DNA of 34,061 nucleotides from positions 1-34,061 of the IMG/VR virus record IMGVR_UViG_3300045051_000028. The stretch is one strand, 5' to 3'. Under the pieces are notes generated by a model. It was not told the origin of the DNA. It saw only the letters and a program-made list of their open reading frames with translations, and searched no databases. Below, in pieces: positions 20,663 through 28,822 of the stretch (its first letter is position 1; each line of letters opens with the position of its first letter). The stretch is from a virus. The translations under genes and the position numbers were made by a program.

Positions 20663-22729
20663 TCATCTGACAACAGGCTGCACTTGATCGCCAAGTGCGG
20701 CTTGTTCCAGCGCCTCGATTGTGGTCAATGCGATGTTCTGATCGATCTCGCTGGCCTTGGCGATGGTCTCAGCCGTCTGGGCGCGTTTGAGTTCTGCGCT
20801 TGCGATGGTCTCCACCGTATCGGCACGTGCCTTGGCAGCCTTGGCCACGGCTTCTTCGGCAGCGGCTTGCAGGAAGATCGCGTTCGGGTCTTGCTGCTGT
20901 CCAGCGGCTTGCATCTCGGCAATGAGCGCTTCTGCTTCTGCGTCTGTCGGCTTGACCACCCCCATGCGAATCAGGCGCTTGCGGAAGTAGTCCTGCACGT
21001 CGCCAACGCCCTCGCCTTCCATGTTCATCATGGCCATGGCTCCCAGCACTTGCAGGGTCTCTGGGTCTTGGGTGATCTGCATCATGCCGGTCAGGGCACG
21101 CACGGTGGCAGCACGCTTTGAGCTGGATGACGGGCCGACGTCCACATCCACATCGAACTTGGCAGCGCCCAGGTCGTTGGCCATCTTGACCTCGCCAGTC
21201 TCCTGGTCGATGGTCGGCTGCATCAGGGTCACTGAGTCGGTGTCGCCGTTGTCGGTGATTACCTTCATCTGGCGGCCTTCCTCGACGTAGACGTCCTTGG
21301 CCATGCTCAGCCAGATTTCGCCGCAGCGCTTCATGGCCTTGGCGAAGTTGCTCATGTAGATGAACGTCTGCATGTCCAGGCGCTGCTGGATCATCTCCAC
21401 GGCCTTGCCTGACACATTGCTGACGACCTTCTCGCCTGCCTGAGGGTTGCCCAGAATGTCCTGCATGTCCTGCTCTGTCACCTGCAGCAGGGCTGCCATG
21501 GCTGGAGGGATTGCCGGGCTGCGGGTGTAAGCCACCGGGCCGCTGATCGTCTGACTGCCGTCTGCATTGGTGATCGGGTTGATCAGCAGGTAAGGGTAAT
21601 CCTTGAGGTTGTCCTCTGCCCACATGAGCTGGTGGCCAGCGATCTGCTCAGGCGTAAGGATAGGCTTCTCGACGCTGGACAGGGCACTGATCTCGCCCAG
21701 CTTGGACAGCTGCATGTTCTTCAGGCGCTGCGCGTCCTTGGCCAGGCGCACGTGGCCCATGCAGCGCTCAACGTTATCCACGAACCAGCGCTTGCCGTAG
21801 ACCGGCACGATGGGGATGCACTTGCCTGCGATGTAGCCGCAGTCCTCCAGCACCTTGCCACCGGACATGATGTACTTGTGAATCTTGCGGGACTTGATCT
21901 TGCGCTGGCGAACCTCGACGCTGCCAATGGCGGCCAGGGTTTCTTCCAGGGCCGGGTCGTCGGTGAACTCGCTGGACTTGTAGCGCTCCTCGGTGCCGTC
22001 AATGGCTCGGAAGATGCGGATAGTTTCGGTGACGTCCTCGACTTTGTAGTATTCCGCGATGTAGACCACATCGGGCGTGCACCAGTCGAACTCATACTGG
22101 TGGATGATCTTGGGCCAGTCGGTCGGGTCGTCGTTCCACTCTTCCTTGTAGGACTCGTAGGTCATCGAGTAGATGACATAGCAGAAACGGGCGTCGGCCT
22201 TGTCCTGGCGCTTGGCGTTTAGGTCAAAGAACACGGAGCTGTCGGCATCAAAGATCGGCTCGATCTGGATGCGCTGGCGCTCGTTGTCCTCGTCCTCGTC
22301 GTCCTCGTAGGTGGTGCGCAGACGCCAAGCACCAAAGCCACCGCCGACGGCCTCTTCAAATGCGTTGTCGTAGGCTTCGTTGGCCACGCTGTCGTGCTCG
22401 TCGGCACGGTACAGGCCATCGCAGGTGTCGGCCAGCTTGTCGTTCTCCGCGCCGTCCTTGGACACAAAGTCCACGGTGATGCGGTTGTTGCGGTATTCCG
22501 AGATGATGCGCATGACAGCCAGGGCGATCTTGTTCACCTCGAACTTGGGCTTGTTCTCGTAGATGTCCCAGAGTGGGCCTTCCCATTGAGCACCGGCCAG
22601 CGAGTAAAAGCGCCGGTCTTGCAAGCACTGAAGGCGCTCGTCACGCAGCGCCGTTTGGACGTTGTCAAACTGTGAGAGCGCTTCTGCGTGGAGATTCGCC
22701 AGTCGCTGCTCTTTGGAAATGCGTGCCAT
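20663..22729 (-). CDS. Portal protein, P22 gp1-like
   Basis: The 688-residue protein (P22 gp1: 725) has the typical P22 portal start ('QWEGPLWDIYENKPKFEVNK', 'RIISEYRNNRITVDF', about 49-88), a core with 'GGFGAWRLRTTYEDD' and 'IFDADSSVFFDLNA', a 'PIVPVYGKRW' segment and a stem-clip region. A long charged helical C-terminus (about 590-688) resembles the barrel of P22 portal. It forms the dodecameric DNA gate at one vertex and docks the terminase. GAGGGCAAAAAT precedes the ATG. Confidence 0.92.
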   Translation of the reverse strand: MARISKEQRLANLHAEALSQFDNVQTALRDERLQCLQDRRFYSLAGAQWEGPLWDIYENKPKFEVNKIALAVMRIISEYRNNRITVDFVSKDGAENDKLADTCDGLYRADEHDSVANEAYDNAFEEAVGGGFGAWRLRTTYEDDEDEDNERQRIQIEPIFDADSSVFFDLNAKRQDKADARFCYVIYSMTYESYKEEWNDDPTDWPKIIHQYEFDWCTPDVVYIAEYYKVEDVTETIRIFRAIDGTEERYKSSEFTDDPALEETLAAIGSVEVRQRKIKSRKIHKYIMSGGKVLEDCGYIAGKCIPIVPVYGKRWFVDNVERCMGHVRLAKDAQRLKNMQLSKLGEISALSSVEKPILTPEQIAGHQLMWAEDNLKDYPYLLINPITNADGSQTISGPVAYTRSPAIPPAMAALLQVTEQDMQDILGNPQAGEKVVSNVSGKAVEMIQQRLDMQTFIYMSNFAKAMKRCGEIWLSMAKDVYVEEGRQMKVITDNGDTDSVTLMQPTIDQETGEVKMANDLGAAKFDVDVDVGPSSSSKRAATVRALTGMMQITQDPETLQVLGAMAMMNMEGEGVGDVQDYFRKRLIRMGVVKPTDAEAEALIAEMQAAGQQQDPNAIFLQAAAEEAVAKAAKARADTVETIASAELKRAQTAETIAKASEIDQNIALTTIEALEQAALGDQVQPVVR

Positions 22730-22756
22730 ATTTTTGCCCTCGTTTCAAGTATTTTC

Positions 22757-24223
22757 TCACCATTTCGACACGGTAGGCAATGGTTTGACCATCGCCGCCT
22801 TGTTTGCCGGTAGGCGCTGCACCAGGTTGATCGCGTCAAACATCGGGTCAAGCTGGTCGTCGTGAGCGCCTGACGGGAATGCCGCAACCTCGGCCAAGAA
22901 GTCGGAAAGCCAAGGCGCGTCCTGCGGCAGCAGCACGTTTCCGGTCTCGATGAACGGTGCCGCGTCGTAACCTCGGCTGATCTTGTCCTTGTTGCGCTGC
23001 ACGGCAATGACCGGCAGGCCTTCCCTGCGCAGGGTCTGAATCAGGCCGGTGCCTGAAACCTTGTCCTCGACGTACATGCCGCGCATGGTGGCCGCGTTGG
23101 CCAGCGGCCTCGGGTCGTTCAGATGCTTGAGCCAAAAGGCACGGGCCTGCACCAGCAGCTCTGGCGCTTCCCACTTGCCGCGAATCTGGTCGAGCTTGAC
23201 GGCCTTGCCAATGGATGAGCGCGCCCAACACTGCAGCACAGACCAGTCGTTGTGGTCGGCGGTCTTTTGAGCCGTGTCCACGGTGATGAAGCGGAACTCA
23301 AGCTGCGGGACGTGCGACCAGTAGCCGAACCAGTCGGTGTTGATGATGCCGCCGCCTCGGGGTGCTGGCCGCTGTTGGAGCTGGCCAGCCGTGCCGTAGG
23401 TTCCCAGGGTCTTTTCCAGTTCAGAAACCTGCGTCTCACCAAAGCGCTCGGGGAACATCAGCTCGCCTTCCACGGTGCGCGGGTCAGTCCAGCCGATGCT
23501 GGTGGTGCACCGGAACTCAGGCTCAAAGCGCATCGGGATGCACAGATGCGTGTAAGGCAGGCCCATTTCTTTGATGACGCCGGAAATGTCTTTCTCGTTC
23601 AGGCGTTGCATGATGACAACAATGGCCGACTTGTCGGAGTTGACTCGGGTCGGCAGAGTCTCGGTGAAAGCAATGCGTGCGGCCTCCAGCTTGGCCGCGC
23701 TGTTGGCGTTGTCGGCGCTGATCGGGTCGTCCAGGATGACGCGGTCGCCGCGCACGCCGGTCATGCTGGTGAAGGCTCTGGCCTGTCGGATGCCCTTGCG
23801 GGTATTCCCGAACTCTCGCTTTCCGTCCAGGTCGGCCAGCAGGTCAAGCGGCCACAGCTTCTGGAACCATTCGGACTTGATCAGATCGCGGCAGCGTCGG
23901 CTGTCACGGATTGCCAGCTGCTCCTCGTGGGCCGTACCCACAAAGCGCATCTCAGGAAGGCCAACTGGCCCCCATTCCCAGGCTGGCCAGATGACGCCGG
24001 TCAGCAGGGACTTCATGGAGCCGGGCGGCACGTTCATCAGCAGGCGGGTGATTTCGCCCTTGGTCACGGCTTCCAGGTGCAGGCAGATAGCATCCAGCGC
24101 CCAGCCCCACTTCAGTTGGGCAGCCGGTTCAAGCACGCGCCAGGCACGCTTGGCAAACTCGGCCAGGCTGCGCTTGCACAGTTCGCGCTCAATGGCCAGC
24201 AGGTCAGCTTGCGTCAGTTGCAT
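22757..24223 (-). CDS. terL: Terminase large subunit
   Basis: The 488-residue protein has a Walker A-type loop PPGSMKS (66-72), of the variant seen in Terminase_6-type phage packaging motors. Walker B is RVILDDP (161-167) and the coupling motif is 'VIMQRLNEKD' (203-212). The RNase H-like nuclease residues are D316 in FITVDTA, D387 in VEDKVSG and D455/D456 in HDDQLDP. It pumps DNA into the procapsid and cuts the concatemer. The ATG at 24223 gives the expected N-terminus and overlaps the small-subunit gene by 20 bases; a longer frame from 24262 lies deeper in that gene. Confidence 0.92.
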   Translation of the reverse strand: MQLTQADLLAIERELCKRSLAEFAKRAWRVLEPAAQLKWGWALDAICLHLEAVTKGEITRLLMNVPPGSMKSLLTGVIWPAWEWGPVGLPEMRFVGTAHEEQLAIRDSRRCRDLIKSEWFQKLWPLDLLADLDGKREFGNTRKGIRQARAFTSMTGVRGDRVILDDPISADNANSAAKLEAARIAFTETLPTRVNSDKSAIVVIMQRLNEKDISGVIKEMGLPYTHLCIPMRFEPEFRCTTSIGWTDPRTVEGELMFPERFGETQVSELEKTLGTYGTAGQLQQRPAPRGGGIINTDWFGYWSHVPQLEFRFITVDTAQKTADHNDWSVLQCWARSSIGKAVKLDQIRGKWEAPELLVQARAFWLKHLNDPRPLANAATMRGMYVEDKVSGTGLIQTLRREGLPVIAVQRNKDKISRGYDAAPFIETGNVLLPQDAPWLSDFLAEVAAFPSGAHDDQLDPMFDAINLVQRLPANKAAMVKPLPTVSKW

Positions 24224-24686
24224 CTTTTGCGGCCATGATCTGCGCCAGCACCTCGGTGCCAAGTTGGGAAACGTCTAGGGTGGCCACGGCAATCGGTGCG
24301 CCGTTGGCTCCGGTGTGCTCCAGCTGCCTGGGCGGTTCTTTCCAGCCCATCTGGCACTTAGACCACCAAATCTGCGCGGTCGTGTCGCCTGCCATGGCCT
24401 TCTGGAAGATGCCCTTGCCGATCTGGGCGTTGGCCTTGGCCTTGCCGTTCACCAGCTCGGTGGCGAACTTGTCGCGCAAGGTGTCGATGCAGATGCCTTC
24501 CCGAATCAGGGCCGCGATCTGCTCAAACGGCACGCCGTAACCCGACATTGCCTCCACCTGCTTTCGCTCGGCATCGGTCGGTTCAAAGGGTTTGCGACCA
24601 GCGCCAGGACGTGCGCCGCCGTTCTTTTTGGGTTGAACTGCCTCTTTTTTAGGCAGTCGGGTGGATTTTTCAGGTGTTTTTGCCAT
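24204..24686 (-). CDS. terS: Terminase small subunit
   Basis: The 160-residue protein has the N-terminal 'GGARPGAGRKP' signature (23-33) seen in many small terminases, then a helix-turn-helix-like stretch ('GVPFEQIAALIREG', 'IDTLRDKFATEL') and an oligomerisation helix near 85-100. It recognises the packaging site and hands DNA to the large subunit. GGAGGTTACAA precedes the ATG. The 5' end overlaps the methyltransferase gene by 17 bases. Confidence 0.88.
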   Translation of the reverse strand: MAKTPEKSTRLPKKEAVQPKKNGGARPGAGRKPFEPTDAERKQVEAMSGYGVPFEQIAALIREGICIDTLRDKFATELVNGKAKANAQIGKGIFQKAMAGDTTAQIWWSKCQMGWKEPPRQLEHTGANGAPIAVATLDVSQLGTEVLAQIMAAKDATDAS

Positions 24687-25908
24687 TTGTAACCTCCGCG
24701 AAAGGTTCGCCAGTTTCTGCGTGAATTGCTATTTTGCCTGTGAAATCCTGCCACCGCTTCACGATCACATCGCAATACTTCGGGTCGAGTTCCATCAGGC
24801 GAGCGACGCGGCCGTTCTTCTCGGCTGCGATCAGGGTGGTGCCGGAGCCTCCGAAGCTGTCCAGGACTTGATCGCCGCCCTTGGTGTTGTTCAGGAGCTG
24901 GTACTCGAACAAGGCCACCGGCTTCATGGTCGGGTGCTCTCCGTTGCGGGATGGCTTCTCGAACTCCAGGATGGTGGTCTGCTTGCGGTCGGCTGCCCAG
25001 AGGTGCCCGGCTCCTTCCTTCCAACCGTACAGGCAAGGCTCGTGCTTCCAGTGGTAGTCCTGGCGGCCCATGACCATCGAGGACTTTTTCCAGATCAAAC
25101 ACTGGCGGACTTTCCATCCTGCGTCCTGGGCGGCACCTCGGAAGTTATAGCCCTCTGAGTCTGCATGCCAGATGTAGAACACAGCACCGGGCTTCATCAC
25201 CATGTCGGCTGCCGTGTAAGCATCGCGCAAGAACTGGCGGAATTGGTCGTCGCCCATCTCGTCGTTCTTGATCTTGAGGGCGTCCTTGGTCTTGCCCTCG
25301 TAGGCCACGTTGTAAGGTGGGTCGGTCAGCCACATGTCCACCAGCTGGCCGTCGGTGAGCTTTTCCAGGTCGCTGACGCTTGTGCTGTCGCCACACAGGA
25401 GGCGGTGCTTACCCATCACCCAAATGTCACCGGGCACGGTGCGCGGGTTCTCAGGCAGCGGTGGGGCATCGTCGGGGTCGGTCAGGCCTTCCGTGCCAAC
25501 GGGTGCCAGCAGCTCCTTGATCTCATCCAGGTCGAAGCCGGTCAGCTCCAGGTCGAAACCAAGCTCCTGCAGGTCGGCAAACTCAACCTTCAGCATTTCG
25601 GTGTCCCATCCGGAGTTCAGCGCCAGCCTGTTGTCGGCAATGACGTAAGCGCGTTTTTGCGCGTCGGTCAGGTGGTCGAGTCGGATGCACGGCACGTCGG
25701 TCAGGCCCAACTTGCGTGCAGCGAGCACTCGGCCATGTCCGGCAATGATTCCCCCCCCCCCATCAATCAGCACCGGATTGGTGAATCCGAATTCCTTGAT
25801 GGATGCCGCGATCTGGGCCACCTGCGCGTCGCTGTGTGTCCGGCTGTTGCGTGCGTAAGGTATGAGCGCATCGATCTGGATGGCTTCGAGTGTGTCTGGA
25901 AGTTTCAT
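24670..25908 (-). CDS. ParB-like domain fused to beta-class DNA methyltransferase
   Basis: Residues about 8-95 form a ParB/Srx-like domain ('LIPYARNSRTHS', 'SIKEFGFTNPVLIDG', then GHGR at 57-60). Residues about 155-395 form a DNA amino-methyltransferase with DPPY (196-199) before the SAM motif FGGSGTT (352-358) and HPTMKP (325-330), the order of beta-class enzymes. It would methylate adenine N6 or cytosine N4 of a site I cannot read. The G11 run (25751-25761, plus-strand C) encodes GGGG at 50-53. The ATG at 25908 has AAGGCCATAAA upstream; a longer frame to 25983 has no better site. No restriction enzyme is nearby. Confidence 0.88.
   Translation of the reverse strand: MKLPDTLEAIQIDALIPYARNSRTHSDAQVAQIAASIKEFGFTNPVLIDGGGGIIAGHGRVLAARKLGLTDVPCIRLDHLTDAQKRAYVIADNRLALNSGWDTEMLKVEFADLQELGFDLELTGFDLDEIKELLAPVGTEGLTDPDDAPPLPENPRTVPGDIWVMGKHRLLCGDSTSVSDLEKLTDGQLVDMWLTDPPYNVAYEGKTKDALKIKNDEMGDDQFRQFLRDAYTAADMVMKPGAVFYIWHADSEGYNFRGAAQDAGWKVRQCLIWKKSSMVMGRQDYHWKHEPCLYGWKEGAGHLWAADRKQTTILEFEKPSRNGEHPTMKPVALFEYQLLNNTKGGDQVLDSFGGSGTTLIAAEKNGRVARLMELDPKYCDVIVKRWQDFTGKIAIHAETGEPFAEVTNGKNT
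25751..25761 (-). repeat. Eleven-base poly-G tract inside the methyltransferase gene
   Basis: Eleven C on the plus strand read as G11 in the coding strand, encoding most of DGGGGI in the ParB-like domain. Nothing else in the window approaches this homopolymer length. A change of one base would shift the frame near codon 53. It could allow slipped-strand on/off switching or could be a sequencing-length error that happens to keep the frame. Confidence 0.9.
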
Positions 25909-25922
25909 TTTTATGGCCTTGG

Positions 25923-26051
25923 TCAAAAGCCGCCGTTGCGGGTGGTGGTGCAGGTAACGCTGCCATCCCAGTTCTTGACGCACCGGGTGGTGGTCTGTGC
26001 CTGGGCAAAGGTGGCGGCCAAGGTGATGGCGAGGATGATGATGGCTTTCAT
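25923..26051 (-). CDS. Small secreted peptide, 42 aa
   Basis: The 42-residue frame starts with a short hydrophobic signal peptide (MKAIIILAITLAATFAQA, with a cleavage-like AQA), followed by a mature part of about 24 residues containing two Cys and many Thr. AAAGGTAAATC precedes the ATG, and the start overlaps the NinG stop (ATGA). It is too short for usual gene-calling cut-offs but has good coding signs. Export to the periplasm is likely; whether it is a lysis, exclusion or other factor is unknown. Confidence 0.6.
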   Translation of the reverse strand: MKAIIILAITLAATFAQAQTTTRCVKNWDGSVTCTTTRNGGF

Positions 26052-26614
26052 GATTTACCTTTCTTGGTTGCGAGCGCTGCCGCCCGATAGTGTTTGGCCA
26101 GTTCGATCAGGCCTTCGTGAGAGTATTTGCGCACAGTGTTATCGCTCTCGATGCTTTCAACGGCTTGCAGGCCGATCCGTTCGACCAGGCGCTTGCGGTA
26201 TTCCACATGGTTCCCGGCCAAGTAGTTATTGCAGTGCTTGCATTGGCCGTGGCAGTTTTCCTCGACGAATCTCATGTTCGGTGCGCTGCCGACCGATCGG
26301 TAGTGTCCAGCATCGTAGGTGTTCGGCTCGTTGCTCAGTGGCGTACCGCAGGAAATGCAGGGTTTACCCGCGTCCCTTGCCCGGATGAATGCGTTGAAGG
26401 CCGTCTGCGCTTTCTTGGTCAGCTGCGGCTTGGTTTGCATGGCGTCCAGCTTTTGGCGGGTTTCCTTGCGGTCTTTGGCCTGCTCCTTGGCTTGGGACTT
26501 CTCCGTGGCTTTTCTTGCCAACACAAGGGCGCATGTTGGGCTGCACACCGTTTGCAGTGGCCGGGTCTTGGTGTAGGTGCACTGGCAGACTTTGCACTTG
26601 GCTGGCTTGGTCAT
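26048..26614 (-). CDS. ninG: NinG-type recombination protein
   Basis: The 188-residue protein carries an N-terminal Cys pair set (CKVC ... CSPTC), a long Lys/Gln-rich helix, and then the NinG core 'CISCGTPLS', 'YDAGHYRSVGSAPNMRF', 'NCHGQCKHCNNYLAGN'. Lambda NinG (Rap) is a nuclease that resolves branched DNA in recombination. The ATG at 26614 lies in an overlap with the DUF5664 gene and matches family starts. It pairs with NinB upstream, as in lambdoid nin regions. Products probably act on concatemers made with Erf/YqaJ. Confidence 0.9.
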   Translation of the reverse strand: MTKPAKCKVCQCTYTKTRPLQTVCSPTCALVLARKATEKSQAKEQAKDRKETRQKLDAMQTKPQLTKKAQTAFNAFIRARDAGKPCISCGTPLSNEPNTYDAGHYRSVGSAPNMRFVEENCHGQCKHCNNYLAGNHVEYRKRLVERIGLQAVESIESDNTVRKYSHEGLIELAKHYRAAALATKKGKS

Positions 26615-26898
26615 TTGACGCCCCTGTCGTCCAGCCAAAGCATGAAAAGCAAACAGCATCCAGCGTGGGCCAGGTGGTGCAGGCCGCTTTCCGGGTCGTT
26701 CTTCTCACCATCGCGCCAGGCATGTACGTGCCGCATCAAGGCGTCGTAGTAACGCTCTGGGCCTCGATCAACGTGCTGCCAGTTGTTCTCGGTGTACTTT
26801 GCTACGCCGAACTCGAGCACGGCAATGATCTGTTGAACTGTTCCGACAGGCAGAAGACTCCAGCGTGGTTTCTTTCCGTCGTGCTTCGTGCCGATCAT
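26611..26898 (-). CDS. dATP/dGTP diphosphohydrolase-type protein (DUF5664)
   Basis: This 95-residue protein matches the DUF5664 / dATP-dGTP diphosphohydrolase N-terminal family: 'KPRWSLLPVGTVQQI', 'EFGVAKYTENNW', then 'YYDALMRHVHAWRDGEKND' and 'GLHHLAHAGCCLLFMLW'. The His and acidic residues in MRH...H..W..GE..D and the HHLAH segment are the family's likely metal site. It would act on deoxynucleotide triphosphates. It is linked by ATGA overlaps to both neighbours. With the MazG-like protein at 249-797 it makes two nucleotide-hydrolase-type genes on opposite arms. Confidence 0.8.
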   Translation of the reverse strand: MIGTKHDGKKPRWSLLPVGTVQQIIAVLEFGVAKYTENNWQHVDRGPERYYDALMRHVHAWRDGEKNDPESGLHHLAHAGCCLLFMLWLDDRGVK

Positions 26899-27605
26899 AA
26901 TACTGCCTCGATCTTGTAGTCGTGAAAAATTGCGCCCTTGCTGGCGTCACCGACCTTGCAGGCCTTAACCCAGACGTTTTTCCCGGTGGTCAGCCTGCGA
27001 AGGTGTCCTCTGCGGTCGTGCAGCCTGGGTGATGCGTGTGTGCCGCCTTTGCTGTCCGATCGGGGTTTTGCAGGCTCAATGTAGACCGTCGTCCAGTCGT
27101 AGGTTGGTGCTTTGCCTTGCTGCATTTTCCTTCGGTTTGTAAAGGTGTCGCGCACTGTTGGAATGTATGCCTCGATTCGACGATCCATCAGGCCGTACCA
27201 AACGCCGACCTGCGCTAGCATCAATTCTGCCAACTCCTTGTCCACCAGTTCGTCATCATTGACAGCGCCGTAGCGGATTTGGTCGCCTTCTATGAAGTAA
27301 AACATGGCCGGGATTGGCCGAAGCCTGGTTCCGGTTGGTCCTTTCCACATTGAGACGGTGATTCCGTCCTCTGGGTCATTTCCAGCCACCAGCATCAGCA
27401 CTTCGTAGCTGGCGTGGGTTTTGGTCTTTCCTTTCCAAACCACAAAGCATTTATCAAATGGCGGTCTGTGCGTCATCACTGGGTCCAGGTCTGCGCGTTG
27501 CTGATCGGTGAATCCGCCGCTAAGGTCAAACCATTTGATGTCCACAATGTCAATGCCTGCATCGGCCATGAGCTTCATGGAGTCTCGGACCAGTTGCGTC
27601 GTCAT
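26895..27605 (-). CDS. Conserved phage hypothetical protein, 236 aa
   Basis: The protein is soluble and mixed alpha/beta. The C-terminal third has a striking 'GGTHASPRLHDRRGHLRR' segment (about 187-204), followed by 'GKNVWVKACKVGD', a phrase I recall from many phage proteins of unknown role; the basic end suggests nucleic-acid binding. It lies between NinB and the DUF5664 gene with ATGA overlaps at both ends, inside the replication/recombination cluster. No enzyme motif is recognised. Confidence 0.7.
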   Translation of the reverse strand: MTTQLVRDSMKLMADAGIDIVDIKWFDLSGGFTDQQRADLDPVMTHRPPFDKCFVVWKGKTKTHASYEVLMLVAGNDPEDGITVSMWKGPTGTRLRPIPAMFYFIEGDQIRYGAVNDDELVDKELAELMLAQVGVWYGLMDRRIEAYIPTVRDTFTNRRKMQQGKAPTYDWTTVYIEPAKPRSDSKGGTHASPRLHDRRGHLRRLTTGKNVWVKACKVGDASKGAIFHDYKIEAVL

Positions 27606-28039
27606 GTGATCTCTCCGGTGTCAGGGTCGATGAACTCTGGCGCGGTGAACTTCACGCCTTGCTGCGCACCGAAGGCCTCGATCAGTTCTTGAAGCTCGCA
27701 CATCTCGGGCTTGGTCATGTTGCTGGTGGACTTTCCTAAGGCAACAAAGCCGCCATCGATGCCTGGAACGACGTCCTGCTTTGTCAAGGCAGCGGTCAGC
27801 ACGTCCTTCCAGTTTTCTGGGGTCAGCTTTCTGCCGTACCAGTTCACCTGCTTGCTGACGTCGGTCAGCATGGCCCAAAGCCTTCTGTTTTGTTCCAGGC
27901 TGCGCGTTTCTTTCCTGACCTCAACGACCATCCGGTGGCCAGCCATCAGGGACGCCTTGATCAGCGGCCAGATCTGCTGCGTCAGGACTTTGTGAGCCTG
28001 GACTGGCTCGAACAGCGTGATCTTTATGCGGTCGGTCAT
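27602..28039 (-). CDS. ninB: NinB recombination protein
   Basis: The 145-residue protein fits NinB (Orf of lambda): 'VVEVRKETRSLEQNRRLWAML' near 41-62, a 'KLTPENWKDVLTAAL' helix and 'FVALGKSTSNMTKPEMCELQELI' before the end. NinB binds SSB and single-stranded DNA and helps recombinases load. The ATG at 28039 has GGGAGTGCTTGAC upstream. Its phage SSB partner could be the one at 31883-32305 on the other arm. Confidence 0.88.
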   Translation of the reverse strand: MTDRIKITLFEPVQAHKVLTQQIWPLIKASLMAGHRMVVEVRKETRSLEQNRRLWAMLTDVSKQVNWYGRKLTPENWKDVLTAALTKQDVVPGIDGGFVALGKSTSNMTKPEMCELQELIEAFGAQQGVKFTAPEFIDPDTGEIT

Positions 28040-28040
28040 G

Positions 28041-28295
28041 TCAAGCACTCCCGGACTGCGATCCAGCACTCGTCGGCGCTGAGAGGGGTTTCGTCAAGGT
28101 CTGGCGCACGCACTCCAAGATGCGCTCCCGGCCAGGGTTGTCTGGAAAGCGCTCGATGGCCGCCAGCATGGCCGCAGCCAGGCGCTTGTCTGGCCTGGTG
28201 CTGAGTACCAGCCTTGAGCAGCACTCCACGCATTTGAACGAATACGCCCCACTGTGCGGCCGTTGTTTCGATGATTCGCATTGCTGGCATGTCAT
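28041..28295 (-). CDS. Small zinc-finger-like protein, 84 aa
   Basis: A CQQC pair near the start and CVECC about 20 residues later suggest a zinc ribbon, followed by a helical end ('DKRLAAAMLAAIERFPDN', 'ERILECVRQTL'). I chose this frame over an overlapping one (28036-28359) because the ATG at 28295 couples to the upstream stop (ATGA), GGAGGGAGA lies before it, and the composition is protein-like. Short proteins of this type occur in phage replication modules; no function is known. Confidence 0.7.
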   Translation of the reverse strand: MTCQQCESSKQRPHSGAYSFKCVECCSRLVLSTRPDKRLAAAMLAAIERFPDNPGRERILECVRQTLTKPLSAPTSAGSQSGSA

Positions 28296-28822
28296 TCTCC
28301 CTCCTGGAGGCGCAGCGCCTTCTTGGCCATGTCAACGCTGCCTGCGCTGATTCGCGCACCAGCTGCCTGCCTGGCCAGAATCTTTCTCGCCCAGTCTCTC
28401 CCGTCGTTCATGGCCACAAACTCCACCGGGCCGATTGGCTTTTCCTCTGGCGGTGGCAGCCTGCGCGGATGGTCGTCGCTGAAGGTCTTGCGCGGCATCA
28501 CGGCTTTGCAGATCGATTCAAACTGTGGAAGGTTCGGCGGGAACTCTGGACAAACCTCGGTCAGGCGCTTGGCGGCAGTCTCGATGGTGTCCGGTTGATA
28601 CTTGGCCAGGGTCGATTCCCAGACCAGCATGGCAGCTCGGATTCCCTTGTCCTTGCCGTTGGCGTCGCGCTCGCCTGTGGAAAACTTGGTTGTGAACAGG
28701 CTGCCGTAAGACCCGTGCAAGACCAGAAACAACTTGCGGATCGTCGGGTTGTCGCCACGTGGTGCGGGGTGTTGGCCAGCATTCTGGATGGCCTGGCTTG
28801 CCATTTCAGCGAGGTTATTCAT
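28292..28822 (-). CDS. Lambda P-like replication protein (helicase loader candidate)
   Basis: The 176-residue protein has the central pattern of the Replication_P group: 'LFLVLHGSYGSLFTTKFSTG', 'RAAMLVWESTLAKYQPDTIETA', 'CPEFPPNLPQFESICKAVMP'. In lambda, P brings host DnaB helicase to the origin. It follows the DUF1376 initiator-like gene, as P follows O. No phage helicase gene is present, which fits reliance on the host. The ATG at 28822 overlaps the upstream gene by eight bases. Confidence 0.75.
   Translation of the reverse strand: MNNLAEMASQAIQNAGQHPAPRGDNPTIRKLFLVLHGSYGSLFTTKFSTGERDANGKDKGIRAAMLVWESTLAKYQPDTIETAAKRLTEVCPEFPPNLPQFESICKAVMPRKTFSDDHPRRLPPPEEKPIGPVEFVAMNDGRDWARKILARQAAGARISAGSVDMAKKALRLQEGE

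Noticed and set aside
23252-24238. Plus-strand frame opposite the large terminase
   Set aside because: Antisense shadow of a conserved gene; no domain and no ribosome site.
25165-26388. Plus-strand frame opposite the methyltransferase and ninG
   Set aside because: It crosses two convincing minus-strand genes and the poly-C run; no protein-like features.
28036-28359. Alternative minus-strand frame of 107 codons over the small zinc-finger gene
   Set aside because: The frame 28041-28295 has ATGA coupling, a ribosome site and Cys pairs; the alternative has Arg/Ala/Gly-rich shadow composition.
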